This document shows positions 14,051-22,825 of a DNA stretch of 22,825 nucleotides, in pieces (position 1 is the first letter of the stretch; every line of letters starts with the position of its first letter). Below the pieces are notes generated by a model. It saw nothing but the letters and a program-made list of their open reading frames with translations, searched no databases and had not been told where the DNA came from. The stretch comes from Firmicutes bacterium CAG:882 (GTDB lineage Bacteria > Bacillota > Clostridia > Lachnospirales > Lachnospiraceae), in NCBI GenBank assembly GCA_000435595.1, contig FR895391.1:1-22825 (forward strand). Reading direction: 5' to 3'. Position numbers and translations under genes: made by a program.

Positions 14051-15796
14051 TTACAGTGCACAGAACTCCTCAACCTCAGCCTCGATGAGCTTGAGACTGC
14101 TTCTCCAGAAGTCAGGCTTAGTCACATCAATTCCCATCGTAGCCGCAACCTCCTCTATCGAGTGGCAGCCTGTCGATGCAAGCATCTTGTTGTATTTAGG
14201 AACAAAAGCTTCGCCCTCCTTCTTGTAGAGACTGTAAAGTCCGAGAGCAAAAAGATTTCCGAATGCATAAGGGAAGTTATAATAGCTGAGTCCCGAGCTG
14301 TAGTAATGTCCCTTGCACACCCACATATAAGGATGCATTGTACTCTCGTCAAGTCCGTCACCATAGGACTGTCTCTGTGCATCAAGCATAATCTCCTTCA
14401 GGTCATCAGCCATGAGGAAGCGTTCCTTGCTCTGCTCGAACACTGCCGACTCTATAAGGAATCTCGAGTAGATATCCACTATGCACTGTGTCTGTTCCTT
14501 CAAGTCGCTGTCAATGAGGCTTAACTTCTCCTCATCACCTGCCTGTGCAAGAGCATACTTTCCTAAAAATACCTCATTGAAGGTCGAAGCCGTCTCGGCA
14601 AGCTGCATAGGCGCTCCCTGATTGAGAACTGCCACGTCCTCGAGCTGTCTGTTGTGGTATGCATGACCAAGCTCATGTGCAAGAGTATCTACGGCTCCGA
14701 AGGTTCCGTCATAATTGGTAAGGATACGGCTCTGTCTTATGAAGTTGGCATCAGCACAGAAAGCTCCTCCTTCCTTGCCCTTTCTCGGATAGAAATCAAT
14801 CCATGAATTGTCAAATGCCTCTGCCATAAGCGAAGCCATTCCCGGAGTAAAACCTGAAAAACACTTCACAAGATAATCCTTCGCCTCATCTATGCTGTAA
14901 GACTTCTCTGCCTTTCCGACAGGTGCAAAGAGTTCATACCAAGGAAGTCCGTTCTTGTGTCCTAAAAGCTCGCCCTTCTTTTTAAGATACTTTCTAAACA
15001 CCGGAAGGTACTCTTTGATGGCTGTGAGCATCGCATCAAGCGTCTCCTTCTTCATATCCGAGTGGTCAAGTGTCATCTCAAGTGCCGACTCATAGCCTCT
15101 CTTCTCACAGAGAGTGTTGACCTGCATCTTGATGTTGTTAAGTGAAAATGCAACAGAATCAGCAATCTTCTCATAAGCCTTAAGCTCTGCCTCATAGGCA
15201 TTCTTACGGACTTTAGCATCAGCGCTGTATGCAAGATTTCTTATCTCCGATAATGTCACTACCTTTCCGTCATAATCAACCTTTAATGTAGAAGTAAGAT
15301 ATGTCTGTAAATTTCCCCATGCAGAACCGCCTGTCATGTCAAGCTGTGAAATAATCTCCTCCACCTCATCGCTCAAAAGATGCTTTGCATTCTCCTTTGC
15401 CGTCTTTAACTTGTATGTGTACTTTTTGATAAGATCGCTTTTTGATGCCATTTCATCCACATCAGGTATTGAAGCGTACAGCTTAGATGCCGCTGAAAAC
15501 GCTGCGCTTCCCGCCGAGAGAACCTTACGATAACGGTTAGACTGTGCCATAATCGCACCATCATCCGTATTGACCGACTGGCGTAGTCCTATATACAGGC
15601 TTAACTTTCCTGCAAGAAGAGTAATGTTCTCCTCAAATGTGAGAAGCTCCTCCACCTTGTCAAAAAGCTCCTTATCCGATGCCTTGACTGCCGCTCCGAA
15701 TCTTCCAAGCTCTGCCTCAAGCGCTTCAAAATCATTCTCATAGGCCTCATCATCAAAGCCCTTATAAATCTCATCCAATGACCATTCCGTATTCAT
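14051..15796 (-). CDS. pepF: M3 family oligoendopeptidase F-like metallopeptidase
   Basis: Start chosen at the ATG 15794-15796 (MNTEWSLDEIYKGF), 5 nt after GGAGG; the longer frame would begin inside or before the ribosome site. 581 residues, typical of the M3B oligoendopeptidase F group (about 600). The zinc motif HELGH is at residues 374-378, within DTLAHELGHAYHNRQL. The third ligand Glu is expected in APMQLAETASTFNEVF, and the YSSGLSYYNFPYAFG region forms the substrate cleft. The enzyme is cytoplasmic and degrades oligopeptides of roughly 6-20 residues. It is downstream of the glyQS terminator and upstream of the UPF0340 gene. The pepF symbol follows the family; orthology to a particular enzyme is not proven. 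Confidence 0.9.
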   Translation of the reverse strand: MNTEWSLDEIYKGFDDEAYENDFEALEAELGRFGAAVKASDKELFDKVEELLTFEENITLLAGKLSLYIGLRQSVNTDDGAIMAQSNRYRKVLSAGSAAFSAASKLYASIPDVDEMASKSDLIKKYTYKLKTAKENAKHLLSDEVEEIISQLDMTGGSAWGNLQTYLTSTLKVDYDGKVVTLSEIRNLAYSADAKVRKNAYEAELKAYEKIADSVAFSLNNIKMQVNTLCEKRGYESALEMTLDHSDMKKETLDAMLTAIKEYLPVFRKYLKKKGELLGHKNGLPWYELFAPVGKAEKSYSIDEAKDYLVKCFSGFTPGMASLMAEAFDNSWIDFYPRKGKEGGAFCADANFIRQSRILTNYDGTFGAVDTLAHELGHAYHNRQLEDVAVLNQGAPMQLAETASTFNEVFLGKYALAQAGDEEKLSLIDSDLKEQTQCIVDIYSRFLIESAVFEQSKERFLMADDLKEIMLDAQRQSYGDGLDESTMHPYMWVCKGHYYSSGLSYYNFPYAFGNLFALGLYSLYKKEGEAFVPKYNKMLASTGCHSIEEVAATMGIDVTKPDFWRSSLKLIEAEVEEFCAL

Positions 15797-15829
15797 CTTT
15801 TCCTCCATAAAATAACAATTATGTCCTAC

Positions 15830-15887
15830 AAAAATTCCCCTTGCCACCGGCAGGTCCTCACAGAAGATATACCTGATAACAAGGGGA
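15830..15887 (-). terminator. glyQS terminator
   Basis: On the minus strand, TCCCCTTG and CAAGGGGA (15880-15887 and 15836-15843) form an outer stem, with CAGGT/ACCTG inside. ATTTTTG follows. It starts 13 nt after the glyQS stop. Confidence 0.7.
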
Positions 15888-15899
15888 TAACCTTAACTA

Positions 15900-17288
15900 T
15901 TAAAACTCAAGCTTCTTCTCGAAGTAAGCCTTGAGGTCAGCGATGGCAACACGCTCCTGCTCCATTGTGTCACGGTCACGCACTGTCACACAGTTGTCTG
16001 TCTCTGAATCAAAATCATATGTGATACAGAAAGGAGTACCAATCTCATCCTGTCTTCTGTATCTCTTACCGATATTACCTCTGTCATCGAACTCACAGTT
16101 ATATACCTTGGAAAGCTCTGTATAAATCTTCTCAGCACCCTCATTGAGCTTCTTAGAAAGCGGAAGCACACCAATCTTGACAGGCGCAATTGCCGGATGG
16201 AAATGAAGCACTGTTCTTACATCTCCCTCACCAATTTCTTCCTCATCATAAGCTGCACAGAGGAAAGCAAGTGTCACACGGTCAGCACCAAGTGACGGCT
16301 CGATAACATAAGGAATATACTTCTCCTTAGTCTCATCATCAAAGTACGACATATCCTCACCGGACACAGTCTGATGCTGTGTAAGGTCATAGTCCGTTCT
16401 GTCTGCGATGCCCCAGAGTTCGCCCCAGCCGAACGGGAATAAGAACTCGATGTCGGTTGTTCCCTTAGAATAGAAGCAGAGCTCCTCAGGCGAATGGTCA
16501 CGAAGGCGCATCTCATCCTCCTTGATTCCGAGTGAAAGTAACCAGTCACGGCAGAAGCCTCTCCAGTACTGAAACCACTCAAGGTCCGTACCCGGCTTAC
16601 AGAAGAACTCAAGCTCCATCTGCTCGAACTCTCTTGTACGGAATGTAAAGTTACCCGGTGTAATCTCGTTACGGAAGGACTTACCAATCTGTCCGATACC
16701 GAAAGGAACCTTCTTTCTCGATGTTCTCTGAACATTCTTAAAATTGACAAAAATACCCTGTGCTGTCTCAGGTCTTAAATAAACCGTGTTCTTAGCGTCC
16801 TCGGTAACACCCTGGAAAGTCTTGAACATAAGATTGAACTGTCTGATATCCGTAAAATTATGCTTACCGCAGGAAGGACATGGAATATTCTTCTCATCGA
16901 TAAAGCTCTTCATCTGCTCCTGGCTCCATGCATCAACCGAGCCGTCAAGCTCATACTTGTTCTCTGCACACCAGTCCTCAATAAGCTTATCTGCTCTGAA
17001 ACGCTCGTGGCACTCCTTACAGTCCATAAGCGGATCTGCAAATCCGCCGAGATGTCCGGATGCAACCCACGTCTGAGGATTCATAAGGATTGCGCAGTCA
17101 ACTCCGACATTGTAAGGACTCTCCTGAACGAACTTCTTCCACCATGCCTTCTTTACGTTGTTCTTAAGCTCAACTCCGAGATTACCGTAATCCCAGGTGT
17201 TCGCAAGGCCGCCGTAGATTTCGGAGCCCGGATATACGAAGCCTCTCGCCTTTGCAAGAGCTACAATCTTTTCCATTGTCTTTTCCAT
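15900..17288 (-). CDS. glyQS: Glycyl-tRNA synthetase, dimeric type
   Basis: Class II aminoacyl-tRNA synthetase charging tRNA-Gly. The ATG at 17286-17288 (MEKTMEKIVALAKARGFVYP) has GAGG 6 nt upstream and gives 462 residues, the normal size; the longer frame adds ten residues with no ribosome site. Visible are the N-terminal catalytic entry (PGSEIYGGLANTWDYGNLGV), the zinc ribbon cysteines (CKECH and CPSCGKH), motif 2 (GKSFRNEITPGNFTFRTREF, EQMELEFF), motif 3 (YVIEPSLGADRVTLAFL) and the C-terminal anticodon-binding domain (HFHPAIAPVKIGVLPLSKKL). It has its own promoter in the recO-glyQS gap and its own terminator. No T-box leader is present in the 72-nt gap. Confidence 0.97.
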   Translation of the reverse strand: MEKTMEKIVALAKARGFVYPGSEIYGGLANTWDYGNLGVELKNNVKKAWWKKFVQESPYNVGVDCAILMNPQTWVASGHLGGFADPLMDCKECHERFRADKLIEDWCAENKYELDGSVDAWSQEQMKSFIDEKNIPCPSCGKHNFTDIRQFNLMFKTFQGVTEDAKNTVYLRPETAQGIFVNFKNVQRTSRKKVPFGIGQIGKSFRNEITPGNFTFRTREFEQMELEFFCKPGTDLEWFQYWRGFCRDWLLSLGIKEDEMRLRDHSPEELCFYSKGTTDIEFLFPFGWGELWGIADRTDYDLTQHQTVSGEDMSYFDDETKEKYIPYVIEPSLGADRVTLAFLCAAYDEEEIGEGDVRTVLHFHPAIAPVKIGVLPLSKKLNEGAEKIYTELSKVYNCEFDDRGNIGKRYRRQDEIGTPFCITYDFDSETDNCVTVRDRDTMEQERVAIADLKAYFEKKLEF

Positions 17289-17348
17289 AATCTTCCTCAT
17301 TTCCGCATATTTTTGCATATTTTATTCACATTTTTGTGCATGTGTAGA

Positions 17349-17377
17349 ATTTTACAACACATTTCATATAATTGCAA
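17349..17377 (-). promoter_or_regulatory. glyQS promoter
   Basis: On the minus strand, TTGCAA (17372-17377) is separated by exactly 17 nt from TAAAAT (17349-17354). It lies directly after recO and about 60 nt before the glyQS start. Confidence 0.6.
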
Positions 17378-17389
17378 GGTATAACCGCT

Positions 17390-18133
17390 CTAATTATCCA
17401 CAATCTCAAGCATATCAAGCGATTTCATCCTCTTATCAACATAGGCATCCACACATCTGTGCATAACCTGTGTCAGTTCGTTTAAGACCTCATCCTTAAC
17501 CGTAAAGGAATACAGCTTGTCTATCGGCGTGCTCACCGTGAACTGAAGTGCATACAGCGCAGCCGGTGAAATATCCGTAACTCCCTTCTGATTGCGGCAC
17601 GACGCACACACCACTCCGTTCCGTAAAATGGAAAAACCGTTCAGATTCCCTGTGGAACCGCACTCAGCACAGCAGAAAAATTCCGGATACTGACCGTTAA
17701 TTACAAGCTGTTTAAGTTCATACACGTTCCTCACAAGCTTGTTGGGAATCCTCTTGTCTAAAAGCGCCTTCATCGTATAATACAGAAGCTCAAGCATCGC
17801 CCTCCCATCCTCATTCTCTCGGGAAAAATAATCCGCAAGCTCAAGAAAATAATATCCGTAGCATGCCCCGCAAAGGTCATCTGCAAGCTCTCTGAAATAA
17901 TTCTTTATGACTGCCTTCTCCACAGTGTATGAATTTTTTCCGGGATATATACAGAAGGTACCGAACGCAAAGCTCTCGCACGGTGCCATAAGCGCATTTC
18001 CGGGCTTTCTTGCCCCCCTTGCGAATGCACTTATCTTTCCCAGCTCTCTTGTAATAAGCACCACTCTCTTGTCATATTCACCTATCGGACCCGCTGCTAT
18101 GACCATTCCGGTCACTTCAATCAACTCTGCCAT
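17390..18133 (-). CDS. recO: DNA repair protein RecO
   Basis: 247 residues, the normal size. RecO anneals SSB-coated single strands and loads RecA together with RecR in RecF-pathway gap repair. The N-terminal OB-fold reads MAELIEVTGMVIAAGPIGEYDKRVV…ELGKISAFARGARKPGN. The C-terminal half has the zinc-binding cysteines of the family (FFCCAECGSTGNLNG, VVCASCRNQKG). It starts 2 nt after the era stop with no clear ribosome site, so it is probably translated by coupling with era. era-recO adjacency is common in Firmicutes. Confidence 0.93.
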   Translation of the reverse strand: MAELIEVTGMVIAAGPIGEYDKRVVLITRELGKISAFARGARKPGNALMAPCESFAFGTFCIYPGKNSYTVEKAVIKNYFRELADDLCGACYGYYFLELADYFSRENEDGRAMLELLYYTMKALLDKRIPNKLVRNVYELKQLVINGQYPEFFCCAECGSTGNLNGFSILRNGVVCASCRNQKGVTDISPAALYALQFTVSTPIDKLYSFTVKDEVLNELTQVMHRCVDAYVDKRMKSLDMLEIVDN

Positions 18134-18135
18134 AA

Positions 18136-19047
18136 TTATTTTTTCAATGCTTTCTCATCATAGCCATAGTTCTTCATAAGCAGGTCATTGTCGCGCCACT
18201 CTTTTTTTACCTTGACCCAGAGCTTCAGGTTGACCTGCATATCCATCATACGCTCTATCTCAAATCGCGCCGCTGAGCCGATTTTTTTAAGCATCTCTCC
18301 GCCTTTTCCGATTATGATTCCCTTATGCGAATCTCTCTCACATACAATGGTTGCGTCAATGTCTATAATATTGCTGCCGTCAAGTCTCTCCCTCATTCTC
18401 TCTATTGTCACGGCAATTCCGTGAGGAATCTCATCGCTCAGGCAGCGAAGCGCCTTCTCCCTTATAAGTTCTGCCGCAATCTGCTTCATCGGCTGGTCGG
18501 TAACGGTGTCCTCATCGTAGTACATAGGTCCGTAAGGAAGGTACTTAAAGATTGCATCGATAAGGTCGTCCGTGTTCTGTCCCTTGAGAGCCGACACAGG
18601 CACTATCTCATCAAAACGCACAATGTTCTTATATGCATCGATAAACTTGAGAATCTCCTCTTTTTTTACTGTATCAACCTTATTGATTACCAGAATGACA
18701 GGCTTCTTGCAATTCTTAAGATTTGCCGCTATCTGCTGCTCTCCTGCCCCGATATATGTTGTCGGCTCGACAAGCCAGAGTACAACATCGACATCGTTCA
18801 TTGTCTGCTTGGCAGCGTTCACCATGTACTCACCAAGCTTATTCTTAGCCTTGTGAATTCCCGGAGTATCAAGGAAGATAATCTGTCCTCTATCCTCCGT
18901 GTACACGGTCTGAATCCTGTTCCTTGTGGTCTGCGGCTTGTTGGACGTTATAGCAATCTTCTGTCCTATCAGCCTGTTCATCAATGTGGATTTTCCGACA
19001 TTCGGGCGACCTATGAGTGCCACGAAGCCTGTCTTTAATTCTGCCAT
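18136..19047 (-). CDS. era: GTPase Era, 30S ribosome assembly factor
   Basis: 303 residues from the ATG at 19045-19047, preceded by GGAGAT; the longer frame lacks a ribosome site. The G motifs are G1 GRPNVGKST (13-21), G2 around TTRNRIQ, G3 DTPGIHK (60-66), G4 NKVD (about 123-126) and G5 SALKG. The C-terminal KH domain has GIIIGKGGEMLKKIG and binds the 3' end of 16S rRNA. Era couples ribosome maturation to growth and is essential in most bacteria. It lies 22 nt after the M16C gene and 2 nt before recO, an operon. Confidence 0.97.
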   Translation of the reverse strand: MAELKTGFVALIGRPNVGKSTLMNRLIGQKIAITSNKPQTTRNRIQTVYTEDRGQIIFLDTPGIHKAKNKLGEYMVNAAKQTMNDVDVVLWLVEPTTYIGAGEQQIAANLKNCKKPVILVINKVDTVKKEEILKFIDAYKNIVRFDEIVPVSALKGQNTDDLIDAIFKYLPYGPMYYDEDTVTDQPMKQIAAELIREKALRCLSDEIPHGIAVTIERMRERLDGSNIIDIDATIVCERDSHKGIIIGKGGEMLKKIGSAARFEIERMMDMQVNLKLWVKVKKEWRDNDLLMKNYGYDEKALKK

Positions 19048-19069
19048 TTTATCTCCATTTCTTAATATA

Positions 19070-21991
19070 TTAAGCAAGCGGCTCGACTACATCGAACATA
19101 TCCTTTGCTTCGTTTATCTTATCTTCATTTCCTACAACGCAGAAATATCCGTCCTCTAACACAGCCTCGACAATATCCGCAAGTGCACGTATGTCAGCAG
19201 GTGTTGCTCTAAGCACCTCATCTCTCTCTTTCTGAAGCATCTCCTCTGTAAGTCCGCTCACATAGGCATCAAACGAGGCCGCTCCCTTTGCAGAAGGGTT
19301 CTTAGGAATGTCAAGATTTGAGATTGTTCCAATCACATACTTTGTCATCTCACGCTCATCAGCCTCAAAGCTTCTGACATACTCAGGTGCCTTTTCATAT
19401 ATCTCGTTGGTCTTTTCAAGATTAGGATCTCTGTATGATGTGAACGCTCCGAGTGAGCTTGTGTATGCCCCGAATGAGGCTCCGCATCCGTATGCACCAC
19501 CCTTAACTCGAATGTTAATCCAGAGATAATCACTGTTCATCATACTTGAGAGTATTCTGAGAGCTCCATTATAGCTTAAGCCCCTCTTCGCATAGTCACC
19601 GACACGGCACACAAAATTGACCTGACCGCTCGTCTTGAGTGCAAGTCTTGTCCTGTTAAGCTTTAATTCTCTTCTGACACTTGTAAGCTCCTGTGAGCCG
19701 AGCGTGTCTATAAGCTTACCTATAAGCCCGCTTGCAAGCTTGTAGCCCTTATCATCCGCCGTGTAGGATACAAGCAGATTGCACTTTGCAAAAATCTGCT
19801 GTGCAGCCTTCTTCATATTGGCAACGGTTTCTTCCTTCTTCGCGTCAAAATTCTTATACAGCTCATCTAAGAAGCTGTAGAAGCCTCTTCCGCTTACCTG
19901 CTTCTTAACAGCACCGCTCTCCGTAATCTGTGCCGCAAGCTCAGCCACACCAACTGCATTTCCGGTCGATTGCATCCTCGCCTGAATGCCTGCCTTAGTC
20001 TCACCGACAATCTCCTTAAGTCTCTTATAATCATCAAGCACCGTGTGATTCATAATCTCCTCGATGAGTTCCGTAAGAGCTGCCATATCGGCATAAAGTG
20101 CTTTTCCGGCAATATCGAATGAGTATCTGTATCCCTTAGACGGCTTTACATAGCTTGTTCCGGTTGTCGATACGGCAATACCTCCTGTTCTTATATCCAT
20201 CGCATTTGAGAGTTCTATAAAGCTGTATTTCTCGGTTCCGATGGCACCAAGTACCTTTGATAAAAGTCCCGCATAAGGCAGAAGTCCATCCTCAACCTTA
20301 TCCATGTTAAAACTCAAGGTAAGATATCCTATACCGTTGGTGTTAATATTATGATGAAGAACCTTGACACCTGCAATATCTTTTTCCGTGTTATATATCC
20401 TTGCTGCTTTCTTTCCGATATCCTCTCTCTTAAGAAGCGGAATAGACTCAAGCTCCTCCTTGGTTGAAGGCTCGCTCTGGTATTCCTTAAGCGCCTTAGT
20501 GTCCTCTATAAGCTTGTTGAGTTCGTCAACCGAAAGAGTCTTTTTATATGCTTCAAGCTTCTTGGCGGTAGCCGCCTCCATCTTAGCTGTGTAACCTACC
20601 TCAGGCTTTAACACAACTATCGATGAATGTGGGTTGTCTAAGAGATATTTTCTTATAAGCTGCTCAAAATAGTCCGTATCAACCTGTGACTTTAAGAAAT
20701 CATATATCTCCCCCATCTGCATGTTGAGGAACGGCTTCTCATCATCGTACAGCCAGTTGTCGAGCATATCAATTCCATACATAAGTCCCTTAGGCCATCT
20801 TCCGAAATCAGCCTCTCTGTAACGGAACTCATTGTAGTTAATGCCGGCTCTTAACGTGTCTTTGTTGATTCCTTCATCAGCAAGCTTCTTCAGAGAATTC
20901 TTTATAATTCTGATAAATTCCTCTTCCCTGTCAGCATCGGTATTGGTAGCCATGATTGTCACCATAGGCTGCAAGATTGAATGGTCGTAGGAACCGCTGA
21001 CATCCTCACCTATTCCCGCATCAATAAGTGCCTGACGCACAGGTGCTCCCGGTGCATTAAAGAGTGCATATTCAAGTACCGTAAAAGCAAGTGAAAGCTT
21101 CATGTCACCTGCCTCCCCGATTGAAGCATTGTATGCAAGATAGGTCTTGTTCTCCGTCCCCTCGTCCTCAGTAACGGAATACATTCCCTCGACTCTGCTC
21201 ATCCTGTCAAAAGGCTTCTGATGAACAAGCACTGAATTGACATCTATCCTGTCATATTTGCTGAGATATTCTCTGTCAAGATAATTGAGTCTCTCCTCCA
21301 TATCACAGTTGCCGTAAACGAATATATAGCTGTTAGCAGGATGATACAATGTGCTGTGGAACTTAAGGAACTGCTCATAGCTCAAGTCAGGAATGTATGC
21401 AGGGTCACCACCTGACTCTGTAGCGTAAGCCGTGTCAGGATAGAGTGAATTGAGACACATGCGGTACACCCTCTGTGTAGGTGACGAGAAAGCACCCTTC
21501 ATCTCGTTGTACACTACTCCGTTATAGGTAAGAGGCGCGTCAAGGTCAGTGAGCTCATAATGCCAGCCTTCCTGCTTAAATATCTGCTCTCTCTTATATA
21601 TGTTAGGATGAAGAACAGCATCCATATATACGTCAGTAAGATTCCTGTAATCAACATCATTGCAGCTTGCTATCGGATAGATTGTCTTATCCGGGAATGT
21701 CATTGCATTCAAAAATGTATTAAGTGAACCCTTCATAAGCTCTACAAAGGGATCCTTGGCAGGATATTTATCCGAGCCGCAGAGTACCGAATGTTCAAGA
21801 ATATGAGGAACTCCCGTGCTGTCGGCAGGAGGCGTTCTGAATCCTATGCAGAATACCTTGTTCTCATCATCATTAGATACCATTGCGATTCTTGCTCCGG
21901 ATTTCTTATGTCTGAACAGATATCCAATTGCAGAAATATCCGCAAGCTTCTGTTCCATAACCAGTTCATAAGTTTCACTGTTATAATTCAT
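19070..21991 (-). CDS. M16C-family metallopeptidase (insulinase/presequence-protease-like)
   Basis: 973 residues. The inverted zinc motif HXXEH is HILEH (63-67) in GVPHILEHSVLCGSDKYP, with the third ligand Glu163 in YNEMKGAFSSP. The second half repeats the fold without the motif, with an Arg/Tyr pair region (GGAYGCGASFGAYTSS) as in presequence-protease/falcilysin-like enzymes, which are single-chain two-lobed peptidases. The family degrades unfolded peptides in a closed chamber. There is no signal peptide, so it is cytoplasmic. Start at 21991 after a GGAGAT site about 8 nt upstream. A promoter at 22054-22083 precedes it, and era and recO follow. Confidence 0.92.
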   Translation of the reverse strand: MNYNSETYELVMEQKLADISAIGYLFRHKKSGARIAMVSNDDENKVFCIGFRTPPADSTGVPHILEHSVLCGSDKYPAKDPFVELMKGSLNTFLNAMTFPDKTIYPIASCNDVDYRNLTDVYMDAVLHPNIYKREQIFKQEGWHYELTDLDAPLTYNGVVYNEMKGAFSSPTQRVYRMCLNSLYPDTAYATESGGDPAYIPDLSYEQFLKFHSTLYHPANSYIFVYGNCDMEERLNYLDREYLSKYDRIDVNSVLVHQKPFDRMSRVEGMYSVTEDEGTENKTYLAYNASIGEAGDMKLSLAFTVLEYALFNAPGAPVRQALIDAGIGEDVSGSYDHSILQPMVTIMATNTDADREEEFIRIIKNSLKKLADEGINKDTLRAGINYNEFRYREADFGRWPKGLMYGIDMLDNWLYDDEKPFLNMQMGEIYDFLKSQVDTDYFEQLIRKYLLDNPHSSIVVLKPEVGYTAKMEAATAKKLEAYKKTLSVDELNKLIEDTKALKEYQSEPSTKEELESIPLLKREDIGKKAARIYNTEKDIAGVKVLHHNINTNGIGYLTLSFNMDKVEDGLLPYAGLLSKVLGAIGTEKYSFIELSNAMDIRTGGIAVSTTGTSYVKPSKGYRYSFDIAGKALYADMAALTELIEEIMNHTVLDDYKRLKEIVGETKAGIQARMQSTGNAVGVAELAAQITESGAVKKQVSGRGFYSFLDELYKNFDAKKEETVANMKKAAQQIFAKCNLLVSYTADDKGYKLASGLIGKLIDTLGSQELTSVRRELKLNRTRLALKTSGQVNFVCRVGDYAKRGLSYNGALRILSSMMNSDYLWINIRVKGGAYGCGASFGAYTSSLGAFTSYRDPNLEKTNEIYEKAPEYVRSFEADEREMTKYVIGTISNLDIPKNPSAKGAASFDAYVSGLTEEMLQKERDEVLRATPADIRALADIVEAVLEDGYFCVVGNEDKINEAKDMFDVVEPLA

Positions 21992-22053
21992 TATAAATAA
22001 TCTCCATTCCGGGACTCAGCCCCACTAATGTAATAAAGCATACCATGTGCTTA

Positions 22054-22083
22054 ATTTTACCACTAACCACATATTCAATGCAA
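22054..22083 (-). promoter_or_regulatory. Promoter of the M16C-era-recO operon
   Basis: On the minus strand, TTGCAT (22078-22083), an 18-nt spacer and TAAAAT (22054-22059) with an extended TGG directly before the -10. It begins immediately after the U-tract of the ribU terminator, about 60 nt before the M16C start. Confidence 0.55.
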
Positions 22084-22124
22084 GAAAAAATACAGCCGGA
22101 ACGATGGACTTGTTTCCGGCTGTA
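22084..22124 (-). terminator. ribU rho-independent terminator
   Basis: Minus-strand arms TACAGCCGGAA (22114-22124) and TTCCGGCTGTA (22091-22101) pair perfectly around a 12-nt loop, followed by a run of T (22084-22090). It lies 13 nt after the ribU stop. Confidence 0.9.
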
Positions 22125-22136
22125 TTAAATACATAT

Positions 22137-22736
22137 TTATCTGTATGTTCCCTTTATGACAGGCGACAACGGCTTATATATGAACAATGTAACAAGCACG
22201 CTCACCATGGCCTTCACAAATGTAAAAGGCAGATTAAAAACAATAAGGGCCTGCATAAGTGACGTAACTTGCGGAAGAATTGCAGTGTACATGCCTACAA
22301 TCACCTCCATAGGAAATGCAAGCTTGTCATACAATGGATATATAATAAAGTAATTAGACACAACTCCGACAAGTGCCATGATAACCGCACCGGATATAAG
22401 TGCAGCCACAGCCCCTTTCTTGGTCTTATGCTTCTTATATATAAGTCCCACCGGCACTACAAATGCCACTCCGAGTATAAAATTCGACAGTTCTCCTACC
22501 CACATAGTGTGTGAGATTGTAAGGTGAAGAACATTCTTCAGCAGGCACACAAGCACACCTGCCACCGGTCCCATGGAGAGCGATGCTATAACTGCCGGAA
22601 GCTCTGAAAAATCCATTGTCAGAAAACTTGGAACAATCGGAATGTGAAAACCGAAAAGATACAAAACATAGGATACCGCCGTAAGCATAGCGGTCACAGT
22701 CAGTGTACGAACACTGAGAAAAGACTTCTTACTCAT
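22137..22736 (-). CDS. ribU: ECF transporter substrate-binding membrane subunit RibU (riboflavin)
   Basis: 199 residues with about six transmembrane helices, the standard size for ECF S-components. The N-terminus has the conserved AMLTAVSYVLYLFGFHIPIV and SFLTMDFSELPAVIASLSMG, GVLVCLLKNVLHL and SNFILGVAFVVPVGLIYK, all typical of RibU. It binds riboflavin outside and works with the shared EcfAA'T module, which is encoded elsewhere. AAGGAGG at 22743-22749 is 7 nt from the ATG. The FMN riboswitch directly upstream supports riboflavin as substrate. Confidence 0.93.
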   Translation of the reverse strand: MSKKSFLSVRTLTVTAMLTAVSYVLYLFGFHIPIVPSFLTMDFSELPAVIASLSMGPVAGVLVCLLKNVLHLTISHTMWVGELSNFILGVAFVVPVGLIYKKHKTKKGAVAALISGAVIMALVGVVSNYFIIYPLYDKLAFPMEVIVGMYTAILPQVTSLMQALIVFNLPFTFVKAMVSVLVTLFIYKPLSPVIKGTYR

Positions 22737-22742
22737 TATAAT

Positions 22743-22763
22743 CCTCCTTAAGGCTTGCGCCTT
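22743..22763 (-). promoter_or_regulatory. RBS of ribU flanked by a GCAA-tetraloop hairpin
   Basis: On the minus strand, AAGGC, GCAA and GCCTT (22750-22763) form a GNRA-capped hairpin that directly abuts the AAGGAGG ribosome site (22743-22749). It sits between the aptamer and the gene and is likely part of the translation-controlling platform. Confidence 0.5.
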
Positions 22764-22768
22764 CTTCT

Positions 22769-22825
22769 TTCATCCGGACTGTACCGTTGGTATGGGAATC
22801 ACACCCAATCAGCCGCCATGGCGGG
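22769..22825 (-). promoter_or_regulatory. FMN riboswitch (RFN element), 3' part, cut by the window edge
   Basis: On the minus strand the sequence has CCAACGGTACAGTCCGGATG followed by AAAGAAG, matching the conserved 3' end of the FMN aptamer (CCGACGGTnnAGTCCGGATG). GGTGTGATTCCC matches the preceding joining and stem region, and CCGCCATGGCGG is one helix of the aptamer. The 5' strand lies beyond position 22825. FMN binding would reduce ribU expression. Confidence 0.9.

Noticed and set aside
17319..17389. T-box leader for glyQS
   Set aside because: The gap is only 72 nt and lacks the T-box sequence and terminator; an ordinary promoter is visible.

Overview
The window looks like chromosomal DNA of a low-to-moderate GC Firmicute, most likely a Lachnospiraceae (Clostridium cluster XIVa) gut anaerobe. 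The signs are a pyruvate phosphate dikinase gene, dimeric GlyRS, a RibU vitamin transporter behind an FMN riboswitch, a UPF0340 protein, strong AGGAGG ribosome sites, and PD-(D/E)XK/Rpn-type accessory genes typical of that family. This is judged from protein character alone; genus cannot be fixed. Almost every real gene is on the minus strand.

Right part (about 9.8-22.8 kb) is ordinary core genome. Reading the minus strand from the right edge: FMN riboswitch - ribU - terminator; promoter - M16C metallopeptidase - era - recO, closely spaced; promoter - glyQS - terminator; pepF - UPF0340 protein - terminator; then a collapsed divergent pair (LysR regulator on +, M20 amidohydrolase on -) with further gene debris; then a zinc-ribbon, single-TM, Lys-rich protein of unknown function.

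ppdK (7147-9820) has a good promoter, a candidate Rex-type operator and a strong terminator, but its frame is broken by an imperfect 28-bp tandem duplication at 7937-7992. This is either a real mutation or an assembly join.

Left part (1-7.1 kb) is accessory and heavily rearranged. Its most interesting content is a cassette present twice: [10-codon ppdK tail] - [terminator hairpin] - [repeat array] - [PD-(D/E)XK-like nuclease gene]. The arrays have a strict design. Units are 63-64 or 74 bp. Each has a conserved 42- or 52-nt part (box GGGCAGAGA at one end, box TCAGTCCAA or TCTGYCCAA at the other) plus a 21-22 nt segment that differs in every unit. The boxes are partly complementary, so each variable segment lies in the loop of a potential hairpin. 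Both nuclease genes follow the last box directly and have AGGAGG 8 nt before an ATT or ATA codon, with no ATG/GTG/TTG nearby. Copy B (5945-6748) looks intact. Copy A is dead: a 204-bp MITE-like element with 7-bp target duplication splits it, and the presumed catalytic Glu is Gly.

Between the two cassettes lie a PH/SHOCT-type protein, an HTH/ankyrin-like protein coupled to a 57-aa Met/Asp-rich protein, a third operon gene cut after about seven codons by an IS3-like end, a sigma-70-like remnant and the C-terminal part of an Rpn-type nuclease. No tRNA, rRNA or true CRISPR was seen.
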